Shown: positions 33,750-44,883 of the stretch, piece after piece
Position numbering within the stretch: position 1 is the stretch's first letter
Layout of the letters: the number at the start of each line of letters is the position of its first letter
Assembly (NCBI RefSeq): GCF_002117915.1
Contig: NZ_BDJB01000004.1
Location: 115,939 to 179,938, forward strand
Origin: Sphingomonas sp. TZW2008
GTDB lineage: Bacteria > Pseudomonadota > Alphaproteobacteria > Sphingomonadales > Sphingomonadaceae
DNA: 64,000 nucleotides
Direction of reading: 5' to 3'
Position numbers and translations under genes: made by a program
The notes under the pieces: model-generated
Told to the model about the DNA's origin: nothing
The model's input: the letters and a program-made list of their open reading frames with translations, nothing else
The model's database searches: none

Positions 33750-33919
33750 CGCCGCCATCTTAGCGGACATCTATGTGCGGGCATCCCAATCTTTGCGCTC
33801 AAAACGACAGCGATCGAAGATGGAGCCGGCATGTCGCGGCTAGGAGGATGCCGGGGAATGCGCCAAACACGCCGTGCAATCGCCGGCGGCGGGACGGCCG
33901 GCCGAAACGGGAGAGACCA

Positions 33920-34699
33920 ATGGCTGACCTGGTGTTGATGGAAAAGGCGGACGGCGTCGCGACGGTGACGCTCAACCGCCCCGAGGCGATGAACGCATTG
34001 TCGAAGGCGCTACGCACGCGGCTCTATGAGGTGATGTCGCAGATCGATGGCGACGACAGCGTTCGTGCGGTGGTGCTGACGGGGGCGGGGACGCGGGCCT
34101 TCACCGCAGGGCTCGATCTCAAGGAACTCGGCTCCCAGCCCGGCGCGCTTGGCTCCGCCAATGCGACCGGAGCGGACGAGAACCCGGTCAAGGCGATCGA
34201 ATTGTGCAGCAAGCCGGTGATCGGCGCGATCAACGGCGTCGCCATCACCGGCGGCTTCGAGGTCGCGCTCGCCTGCGACATCTTGATCGCGAGCGAGAAC
34301 GCCCGCTTCGCGGATACGCACGCGCGCGTCGGCGTGATGCCGGGGTGGGGATTGAGCCAGAAGCTGTCGCGGCTCATCGGCATTTCGCGCGCCAAGGAAC
34401 TGTCGCTCAGCGGCAATTTCCTCGACGCGGCGACGGCGGAGCGCTGGGGGCTCGTCAACCGCGTGGTGCCTGCCGACGCGCTGCTGCCGACCGCGCAGCA
34501 GCTGGCGGCGGACATCGCCTCCGTCGACACCGCCTTCATTACCGCCTACAAAAGATTGATCGACGACGGGTTCGCACGGCCGTTCGGCGAGGCGATGGCG
34601 CTCGAGCATGAACGCTCTTCAGCGGCGAATAGCGGGGTGACCCCGGAAGCGGTCGAGGCGCGCCGCGCGGGGGTGCAGGCGCGGGGACGGGCGCAGTGA
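33920..34699 (+). CDS. Enoyl-CoA hydratase/isomerase family protein
   Basis: A 259-residue crotonase, a second copy separate from the valine cluster. The oxyanion segment is FTAGLDLKEL and the helix motif is GVAITGGFEVALACDIL. The glutamate position seen in hydratases is kept here (FEVAL), while the second is changed (FADTHARVGVMPGWGLSQKL), so hydratase activity is uncertain. A GGGAGAGACC site precedes ATG 33920. It is divergent from ada. Confidence 0.87.
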   Translation: MADLVLMEKADGVATVTLNRPEAMNALSKALRTRLYEVMSQIDGDDSVRAVVLTGAGTRAFTAGLDLKELGSQPGALGSANATGADENPVKAIELCSKPVIGAINGVAITGGFEVALACDILIASENARFADTHARVGVMPGWGLSQKLSRLIGISRAKELSLSGNFLDAATAERWGLVNRVVPADALLPTAQQLAADIASVDTAFITAYKRLIDDGFARPFGEAMALEHERSSAANSGVTPEAVEARRAGVQARGRAQ

Positions 34700-34763
34700 T
34701 CCTCTACTAGGCAAGCATCCGCGAACGGCTGGCCGGTGACCGCTTGGCGCGCCGGCCGCCCGA

Positions 34764-35471
34764 TCAGCCGCCATTGGCACGGAACAGCGCCAGCGTGCGC
34801 TCGCGCGCCAGATCAGCCGAGGGTTCGTGATAGTCCTTGCGACGATCCGAGTTGAAGCCGTGACCCGCCTCGTAGACATAAATCGCGGCGACCGGAAAAT
34901 CCTTCGCGATCACTTTCTCGACGCCCTCCATCGGAATGCCGTGATCGAAGCGACCAAAATGGGCGATGACGGGCACGCGCGGCGCGGCTTCCGCGGCGAT
35001 CTGCGGCACCATGCTGCCGTAGTAGGCTGAGGCGGCGGCGACGCGCTCGAGCTTGGTGGCAGCCGCCCAGGCGAGCGACCCGCCGTAGCAATAGCCGACG
35101 ACGAAGACGGGGCCCTCGGCCGCCAGCGCGTCGATGCAGGTCTGCGTATCGGCAACCGACAGATCGAACGGGTGGAGCTTGCGCGCCAGCTCCACCGCGC
35201 GTTCGAAGTCCGGGCCGGTATAGCTCGCCTCGAACCCGGGGTGCTCGCGATCGAACAGCGCGGGCGACAATACCTCATAGCCCTCGCTCGCGAAATCGTC
35301 CGCCATCTCGCGGATGTGATCGGTGACGCCGAAGATCTCCTGCAGCAGCACGACACCGCCGCGCCGTTCGCCGTGCGGCTTGGCGTGATAGACCGCGATC
35401 TCGGCGCCGTCGCGCATCGTCATGCGGATCGTCTCGCCCGCCTGTGCCGCGTCGTTTTCGTTCCGGTTCAT
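34764..35471 (-). CDS. Dienelactone hydrolase family protein
   Basis: A 235-residue alpha/beta-hydrolase with the dienelactone hydrolase Cys-Asp-His set: C128 in GYCYGG, Asp in FDHGIPMEGV and His in EAGHGFN. LLQEIFGVTDHIREMADDFA is the typical N-terminal block. ATG 35471 sits 8 bases after GGAGGGG; a GTG two codons earlier is possible. The true substrate is unknown: members range from aromatic breakdown to general esterases. Confidence 0.9.
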   Translation of the reverse strand: MNRNENDAAQAGETIRMTMRDGAEIAVYHAKPHGERRGGVVLLQEIFGVTDHIREMADDFASEGYEVLSPALFDREHPGFEASYTGPDFERAVELARKLHPFDLSVADTQTCIDALAAEGPVFVVGYCYGGSLAWAAATKLERVAAASAYYGSMVPQIAAEAAPRVPVIAHFGRFDHGIPMEGVEKVIAKDFPVAAIYVYEAGHGFNSDRRKDYHEPSADLARERTLALFRANGG

Positions 35472-35607
35472 CGTCACCCCTCCGTCACTATTGTTGCATC
35501 CCGGCTACCCCTTTGCTACGCGCCCGCCAACCCAAGCGTCGGCGCCGATCGTGCGCCGTGTTTTCGCATGGGGGTCACACTTTTGTGCGAACGGGGATTC
35601 GACTCGC

Positions 35608-36180
35608 GTGGATGGTTCCAGCGGTACTTTGGGTGGCAGCGTCCAGGCGAGCCTTGGCGGTCGGTACGCGACCGCACTGTTCGACCTGGCCGAACAGAGC
35701 CGGACGATCGACACGGTCGAGGCGAGCCTCGCCAAGGTGCGCGCGGCGCTCGATCAGTCGGACGATTTCAAGGCGCTGACGACCTCGCCGGTCGTCGCAC
35801 GCGACGCCGCCGGCAAGGCGGTGCTGTCGACTGCGGACGAGCTTGGCGTCGATCAGACGACGCGCAACTTCCTCGGCGTGCTCGCGCAGAACCGCCGTCT
35901 TGCCGAGCTGCCCGCGATCATCCGTGCGTTCCGCCAGCTCGCGGCACGGCATCGCGGCGAAGTCACCGCCGAGGTCACCAGCGCGCACGCGCTGACCGAC
36001 GAGCAGATCGACGAGCTGAAGCAGCAGCTGCGCCGCCGCGTGGGGCGCGAGGTTTCGGTCGATCTATCGATCGATCCGGCGCTGCTCGGCGGACTGGTCG
36101 TGCGCATCGGCTCGCAGATGATCGATTCCTCGATCCGTACCCGCTTGAATGCGCTCGCCAGCGCGATGACGAAAGGCTGA
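35608..36180 (+). CDS. atpH: ATP synthase F1 delta subunit
   Basis: A 190-residue delta (OSCP-like) subunit connecting F1 to the peripheral stalk. The body starts QASLGGRYATALFDLAEQ, with NFLGVLAQNRRLAELPAIIRAF in the middle and VDLSIDPALLGGLVVRIGSQMIDSSIRTRL at the end. I chose GTG 35608 because the longer frame upstream runs into the divergent dienelactone hydrolase promoter region and has no family match. First gene of the F1 operon. Confidence 0.93.
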   Translation: MDGSSGTLGGSVQASLGGRYATALFDLAEQSRTIDTVEASLAKVRAALDQSDDFKALTTSPVVARDAAGKAVLSTADELGVDQTTRNFLGVLAQNRRLAELPAIIRAFRQLAARHRGEVTAEVTSAHALTDEQIDELKQQLRRRVGREVSVDLSIDPALLGGLVVRIGSQMIDSSIRTRLNALASAMTKG

Positions 36181-36187
36181 CGGCTGA

Positions 36188-37741
<1,554 letters not shown>

Positions 37742-37750
37742 TTTGATCGA

Positions 37751-37838
37751 CCGTCGTCACCCCGGCCCCAGGCCGGGGTCCCGCTTCTGACGACGGAACA
37801 TAGGCAGCGGGACGCCGGGCAAGGCTTGGCGTGACGAC
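37751..37838. repeat. REP-like palindromic element between atpA and atpG
   Basis: A nested palindrome fills most of the 109-base gap. The inner hairpin is ACCCCGGCC, CCA, GGCCGGGGT (37759-37779) and an outer stem is CCGTCGT (37751-37757) with ACGACGG (37790-37796). GTCCCGCT (37778-37785) also pairs with AGCGGGAC (37806-37813), and GTCGTCAC (37753-37760) with GTGACGAC (37831-37838). It resembles dispersed extragenic repeats of sphingomonads and lacks a T-tract, so it is not an intrinsic terminator. Confidence 0.65.
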
Positions 37839-37850
37839 AAGAGGATACGA

Positions 37851-38728
37851 ATGGCAAGCCTCAAGGCCCTCAAGATCCGCATCGGCTCGGTGAAGTCGAC
37901 GCAGAAGATCACCAAGGCGATGAAGATGGTCGCGGCGGCCAAGCTGCGCCGTGCGCAGGAGGCGGCGGTTGCCGGTCGTCCGTATGCCGAGCGGCTGGAA
38001 GCGGTGATGGCGAGCCTCGCCTCGAAGGTCGGCGTGACGGAGGGCAGTTCGCCGCTGCTCGCCGGTACCGGCCGCGATCAGGTGCATCTGCTCGTCGTCG
38101 TGACGTCAGAGCGCGGCCTGGCGGGTGCGTTCAACACCAACATCGTGCGCGCGGCACGGAAGAAGGCGGAAGAGCTGGAGGCCGCGGGCAAGACGGTGCG
38201 CTTCTACCTCGCCGGCAAGAAGGGCCGCGTGCTGCGCCGCTTCTATCCCGATGCGATCGCCGCCGACCATGAACTCGGCCAGCATAAGGTGCTTGGGTTC
38301 GACCAGGCGCGCGAAGTGGCGGACGATCTGATCGCCAGCTACCTGCGCGGCGAGTTCGACGTGGCGCATCTGTTCTACGCCAAGTTCCAGTCGGCGCTGG
38401 TGCAGATCCCGACCGGGCAGCAGATCATTCCCGTCCCGGTGCCTACCGCGACGGTCGATGCGCCGAACGACGGTGGCGCCGCGGTCGAGTACGAGCCCGA
38501 CGAGGAGGCAATCCTCGCCGATCTGCTGCCGCGCAATGTCGCGATCCAGATTTTCCGCGCGATGCTGGAGAATGCTGCGTCCGAGCAGGGCAGCCGCATG
38601 ACCGCGATGGACAATGCGACGCGCAACGCCGGCGACATGATCAAGAAGCTGTCGATCCAGTACAATCGCGCGCGGCAGGCGGCGATCACGACCGAGCTGG
38701 TCGAGATCATTTCGGGCGCCGAGGCACT

Positions 38729-38732
<4 letters not shown>
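37851..38732 (+). CDS. atpG: ATP synthase F1 gamma subunit
   Basis: A 293-residue gamma subunit, the rotating central shaft. It starts [20 protein letters not shown] and [19 protein letters not shown] (the family start helix) and ends with [20 protein letters not shown], then [13 protein letters not shown] and [18 protein letters not shown]. An AGAGGA site precedes the ATG. The stop overlaps the GTG of an unrelated lipoprotein gene. Confidence 0.97.
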
Positions 38733-40883
<2,151 letters not shown>

Positions 40884-40897
40884 ACCCGCGCTGCGAC

Positions 40898-40921
40898 CCC
40901 CGAACCGGTACGGGTTCGGGG
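40898..40921. repeat. Hairpin between atpD and atpC
   Basis: CCCCGAACC (40898-40906), a six-base loop, then GGTTCGGGG (40913-40921) form a 9-bp stem shortly after the atpD stop. No T-run follows, so it more likely affects mRNA stability or relative expression than terminates transcription. Confidence 0.55.
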
Positions 40922-41016
40922 ATTGCTGGCCGGCGGGATCGGCCGTTTGGCTTTGATCCCGCCGCCGGAAGCCCTTTCCCGCCCTTCGCCTCGGCGTAGG
41001 GAAGTGAGACACAGAC

Positions 41017-41268
41017 ATGCTGCACTTCGAACTCGTCACGCCCGAACGCCTCGTCCGCAGCGAGGAGGTTTATATGGTCACCGTGCCCGGGACCGAGGGT
41101 AATTTCGGCGTTCTCGAAGGCCACGCCCCGCTGATGTCGACGATTCGCGACGGCGATCTGCTGATCCAGCGCACTGCTGGCGGCGCGGCGGAGACGATCG
41201 CGATCCGCGGCGGGTTCGCGGAGGTGAATGCGCGCGGGCTGACCGTGCTGGCCGAGCACGCCGCCTGA
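41017..41268 (+). CDS. atpC: ATP synthase F1 epsilon subunit, short form
   Basis: An 83-residue epsilon subunit. It contains the N-terminal beta-sandwich only ([20 protein letters not shown], then [19 protein letters not shown] and [18 protein letters not shown]). The C-terminal two-helix domain found in most bacterial epsilon subunits, which can inhibit ATP hydrolysis, is absent; the frame stops right after the sandwich. That argues for loss of epsilon-based inhibition. The gap to atpD is 133 bases. Confidence 0.93.
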   Translation: MLHFELVTPERLVRSEEVYMVTVPGTEGNFGVLEGHAPLMSTIRDGDLLIQRTAGGAAETIAIRGGFAEVNARGLTVLAEHAA

Positions 41269-41306
41269 TACCGGCACCCCGTTTCACTTACCAGCGGCTT
41301 GCCGGC

Positions 41307-41860
41307 CTAGCTGACCAGTTCGAGCGGGCGGCTCTTATCAAAATCGATCAGGCCGTTGATCATCTCGGCGCGAAAATAACGCGCGCGTGATCGGCCGCGG
41401 CCATCGAGATCGTGGATCATCCAGCCAAGGTCAATTTTCCCTTTTCCGCCGTAGGCGGTTCGGGGCGGCGCGCTGCTATCTACCATCGATAAGTCGGCCT
41501 TGAAGTCGGTGAGACCTAGATGCGCGCGATCGTTGCTTTGCTCAGCGATGACGTTGTCCGCGACCGCCGAAACCAAATCGGCATCGAGCGTATAAGCGAC
41601 GTCGCGTAGCACCAAGGCACGCTTCTCCCCGCGCGCCGTCTTCATCGTCAGCCATTCGAACGCGATGGGACGCTGTACCCAGAGGCGGCGAACGCTCCAC
41701 TGCGTATCCGGACGCGTGCTGATGGCCGATAGAAGGCGCTTCGCTGCCGAGGCGAGATGACATCGTAGCTAATGAGATCGTCAACGAACTCCGGCCGCCG
41801 GAAGCAGGCATGCATACCGCGAAGCTCGATGCGGACAGAGGTTGCTCGCGGTTCGTTCAC
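41307..41860 (-). pseudogene. Frameshifted solitary Cas5c/Cas5d (type I-C) homologue
   Basis: Two adjacent reading frames together encode one RAMP protein of the Cas5d (Cas5, Dvulg subtype) family, the crRNA-processing and Cascade subunit of type I-C CRISPR systems. Frame A (GTG 41860) reads IELRGMHACFRRPEF and ISYDVIS. At about 41751 the frame shifts by one missing base. Frame B then gives SAAKRLLSAIS, QWSVRRLWVQRPIAF, RALVLRDVAYTLDADL, HLGLTDFKAD, IDLGWMIHDLDG and FRAEMINGLIDF to TAG 41307. Restoring one base gives about 184 residues in the order ACF-RPE, SYDV-SPSAA, RPI-F, LRDVAY, LG--F, DLGWM-HDLD expected for the family. It is shorter than usual, and the segment that normally carries the GKH active-site residues is missing. 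No other cas gene or array is nearby. Composition looks AT-richer than its neighbours. Confidence 0.72.
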
Positions 41861-42181
41861 GTGGCGTTCTTACAACCGATCGCGGATGTTCCAGCTTGAA
41901 TTTGCACCGTTTCGTAGGTGTTCATGCCGGTGCGAGCGCGCGTCTGACGTATGGTTTGCCGGTGCATTTACACACCCGGAGGGCTCGCCTCATGACCATC
42001 ACTATTTCCGCGACGATCAGCGCCAAGAACACCAGCGTATCGGTGCGTGTGCAGCTTCCGCGGCGACCCGTTACCGTCTCCGCGCCGCGACCGTCGAGTT
42101 GATGGCAGCAGCGTCCGGAGCGGGCGGGCGACTGTGTTGGCGGATTGCTCAACTCGTGCCGTGCGCCGACCTGGAACGTTA
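41861..42181. other. 320-base stretch with no supportable gene
   Basis: Between the Cas5-like remnant and metC I find only short frames without family features or convincing ribosome sites. A 22-codon frame on the minus strand (ATG 41925) ends overlapping the Cas5-like start, and a 36-codon frame on the plus strand starts at 41992; neither is convincing. No repeat array and no cas3-like motif is visible on either strand. The stretch may be decayed sequence from the same event that left the Cas5 remnant. Confidence 0.5.
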
Positions 42182-43378
42182 CTACCGTCTCAGCGCCTCA
42201 CGATACCTAGCGAGCCCGCGTTCAAGATCGGCGATTAGATCCGCCGGGTCTTCGAGCCCGATCTGCAATCGCACGAGCGGCCCTGCGAAATGCGGCGTCG
42301 TCGCCGTGCGATAGCGCTGCGGATCGACCGGCAGCGCCAAGCTCTCGAATCCACCCCACGAATAACCGATGCCGAAATGGTCGAGCCCGTCGATCAGCGC
42401 GGCACGTGCTGCCTCGTTGCCGCCGTCGAGGACGAACGAGAAGAGGCCGCTCGATCCGGTGAAGTCCCGTCGGAAGATGTCGTGTGCTGGTGACGAGGCG
42501 AGGGCGGGGTGCAGGACCTGCGCGACTTCGGGCTGCTCTTTCAGCCATTCCGCGATCTGGAGGGCGCTCGACTGGTGCTGGGCCATCCGCACCGCCATCG
42601 TGCGCAGTCCGCGCGACGCGAGCCATGCATCGTCGGGGCTGGCGACCTGTCCCAATTGAAAGCTGGTATCGCGCAGCTTGCGCCAGTGCGACGGCGCGGC
42701 GGTGACGCTGCCGAGCATCACGTCCGAATGGCCGACGACGTACTTCGTGCAGGCGAGGATCGACAGATCGACGCCGAGGCCGATCGCGCGGAAGTTGAGC
42801 GGCGTCGCCCAGGTGTTGTCGAGCAGTGTCGTGACGCCGCGCGCCTTTGCCGCGGCGACGATCGCGGGCACGTCCTGCACTTCGAAAGTGAGGCTGCCGG
42901 GGCTTTCCATGAAGATGGCACGCGTCCGCTCGCCGATCAGGTCGACAATGCCGCTGCCGGCCAGCGGATCGTAGTAGCGCGTCGTGATGCCGAAGCGCCG
43001 CAGCAGGCCGTCTGCCATCGCCCGCGTCGGGTCGTACGCCGTGTCGGCGAGTAGCAATTCGTCGCCGGGCGACAGCACCGATAGCAACGCCGCGGCGATC
43101 GCGGCTACGCCGGACGGATAGAGAAAGGTCGCCTCGGCGCCGGGCTCGAGCTCGGTCAGTGCATCGGCCAAACTCCACTGCGTCGGGCTGCCGCGACGGC
43201 CGTAGAACAGGCGATGATGCGTCTCGCGGCCACTTGCGGCGCGCAGCTCGGCGACCGAGCCGTAGAGGTGCGTCGAGGCGCGCCACACCGGCGGGTTGAC
43301 GATGCCCTGCGTCCATTCGGCGCGACGCCCGGCGGCGACGACGCGGGTGGCATCGCGGATCGGCCGATCGTCGCTCAT
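42182..43378 (-). CDS. metC: Cystathionine beta-lyase (Cys/Met metabolism PLP enzyme)
   Basis: A 398-residue fold I PLP enzyme of the Cys/Met family. The PLP lysine is K212 in ACTKYVVGHSD, with LLLADTAYDPTR and LDNTWATP around the cofactor and YGRRGSPTQWSL near the N-terminus. VGHSDVMLGSV is typical of cystathionine beta-lyases, which cleave cystathionine to homocysteine. ATG 43378 overlaps the sseA stop by 4 bases (ATGA). The pair forms a sulfur amino acid unit. Confidence 0.92.
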   Translation of the reverse strand: MSDDRPIRDATRVVAAGRRAEWTQGIVNPPVWRASTHLYGSVAELRAASGRETHHRLFYGRRGSPTQWSLADALTELEPGAEATFLYPSGVAAIAAALLSVLSPGDELLLADTAYDPTRAMADGLLRRFGITTRYYDPLAGSGIVDLIGERTRAIFMESPGSLTFEVQDVPAIVAAAKARGVTTLLDNTWATPLNFRAIGLGVDLSILACTKYVVGHSDVMLGSVTAAPSHWRKLRDTSFQLGQVASPDDAWLASRGLRTMAVRMAQHQSSALQIAEWLKEQPEVAQVLHPALASSPAHDIFRRDFTGSSGLFSFVLDGGNEAARAALIDGLDHFGIGYSWGGFESLALPVDPQRYRTATTPHFAGPLVRLQIGLEDPADLIADLERGLARYREALRR

Positions 43379-44211
43379 GGGCCAGTCTCCTTGGGCGTCG
43401 TCGGATCGCTGCCCCATTCGGCCCAGCTGCCGTCGTAGATCGGCACCGTTTGCCCGAGAAGATGCGCGGCAAAGGCGATCACCGCCGCGGTCACGCCGGA
43501 ACCGCATGTCGCAACTAGTGGGCGATCGAGATCGATGCCGGCATCGACGAATACCGATGCCAGTTGGTCAACCTCCTTCCACGTGCCGTCCGTGTTGAAG
43601 AAGGTGGCATAGTGAAGGTTGATCGCGCCCGGGATATGGCCGGGCACGACGCCAGGTCGCGGCTCGGCCTCGGCGCCGGCGAAGCGGCCGGGCGATCGCG
43701 CGTCTACGATCTGCGTGTCGCGCGTCGCCTGCGCCGCCTTCATGTCCGCCAGATCTGCGATCCCCGCCCCCCGTGCACGAACCGTGACGTGTCGCGGTTT
43801 CGCTTCGATAGGTCCCTGCGCGATCGGGCGACCCTCCGCGCGCCACTTGGCAAGGCCGCCATCGAGCAGTGCCACGTCGCTCACGCCGAAGCTTCGCAGC
43901 ATCGCCCATCCGCGGGCGGCGGTATGGTGCGGGGAATCATCGTAGAGGATGATGCGCGTGCCATCGCCGAGCCCGAGCTTCGTCATCCGGCTGGCGAACT
44001 TTTCCGGCGGTGGCAGCATCATCGGTAGGTCCGACGTCGTATTCGCCAGATCGGCCAGATCGAGGAAGACGGCGCCGGGGATGTGCGCCACTTCGAAGTC
44101 GGCGCGCGCATCGCGTGCTTCGGTCGGCAGGTACCAGCTGGCATCGGCGACGCGGACATCGCGCGCATCGAGCGCGTCGGCGAGCCATTGGGTGGAAACG
44201 AGCGGGGTCAT
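43375..44211 (-). CDS. sseA: 3-mercaptopyruvate sulfurtransferase
   Basis: A 278-residue two-domain rhodanese. The inactive N-terminal domain begins LVSTQWLADALDARDVRVAD. The C-terminal domain has the active Cys236 in ATCGSGVTA, the six-residue loop favouring mercaptopyruvate over thiosulfate. It transfers sulfur to thiols or cyanide. Translationally coupled to metC downstream. Confidence 0.93.
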   Translation of the reverse strand: MTPLVSTQWLADALDARDVRVADASWYLPTEARDARADFEVAHIPGAVFLDLADLANTTSDLPMMLPPPEKFASRMTKLGLGDGTRIILYDDSPHHTAARGWAMLRSFGVSDVALLDGGLAKWRAEGRPIAQGPIEAKPRHVTVRARGAGIADLADMKAAQATRDTQIVDARSPGRFAGAEAEPRPGVVPGHIPGAINLHYATFFNTDGTWKEVDQLASVFVDAGIDLDRPLVATCGSGVTAAVIAFAAHLLGQTVPIYDGSWAEWGSDPTTPKETGP

Positions 44212-44323
44212 CCTCCACCATTAGCCGGCATCGGCGCCGGGATTGAAGCCCCGTCTCGGTATTGCCTGCCGTAGCCCAGCGTGTCGCTGGCGCAGCGCGG
44301 CATGCGCCACTATCTGACACGTC

Positions 44324-44767
44324 ATGACACTTCATCTCGGACAGACCAGCGCGCTTCCCGCGACGCCGGAAGAAGCAGTGCTCGATTACGTCCCCAACCC
44401 ACGCCTCGGTCGCACCTACCTCGTGCGGTTCGTGGCGCCCGAATTCACATCGCTGTGCCCGGTGACCGGCCAGCCCGACTTCGCACACATCGTGATCGAC
44501 TACGTGCCCGGCGACACGATCGTCGAATCGAAGTCGCTCAAGCTGTTCCTCGGCAGCTTCCGCAACCATGCCGCGTTTCACGAGGATTGCACCGTCGGTA
44601 TCGGCGAGCGTCTCGTTGTAGAGATGGCGCCGCGGTGGTTGCGTATCGGCGGCTATTGGTACCCGCGCGGCGGCATTCCGATCGACGTATTCTGGCAGAA
44701 CGCGGCGCCGCCAGCCGATCTGTGGCTGCCGGATCAAGGCGTTCCATCCTACCGCGGGCGCGGCTGA
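44324..44767 (+). CDS. queF: NADPH-dependent preQ0 reductase QueF
   Basis: A 147-residue unimodular QueF reducing 7-cyano-7-deazaguanine to preQ1 in queuosine synthesis. The nucleophile is C45 in [13 protein letters not shown] with D52, followed by [20 protein letters not shown], the NADPH and substrate motif. No preQ1 riboswitch-like leader is obvious in the 112 bases upstream. It is monocistronic. Confidence 0.96.
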   Translation: MTLHLGQTSALPATPEEAVLDYVPNPRLGRTYLVRFVAPEFTSLCPVTGQPDFAHIVIDYVPGDTIVESKSLKLFLGSFRNHAAFHEDCTVGIGERLVVEMAPRWLRIGGYWYPRGGIPIDVFWQNAAPPADLWLPDQGVPSYRGRG

Positions 44768-44883
44768 CCGAAATTAGCGATTTGACGTTGTTGCATCGCA
44801 ACAAAGCGTGCAACCAACTGCGGCCCCACCGGTTGTCCCGCTGAATAACCCGTGAATGGGTGTGTTAGCGAAGGCATTGAACG

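Noticed and set aside
41307..41860. Programmed ribosomal frameshifting in the Cas5-like gene
   Set aside because: The junction has no slippery heptamer and no obvious downstream structure. A simple one-base loss or sequencing error explains it better.
41842..42314. Plus-strand frames between the Cas5 remnant and metC
   Set aside because: Low-complexity products, no ribosome site, and overlap with the metC 3' end and the Cas5 5' end.
44212..44323. A preQ1 riboswitch before queF
   Set aside because: No short hairpin plus A-rich tail with the expected aptamer bases was found in the leader.
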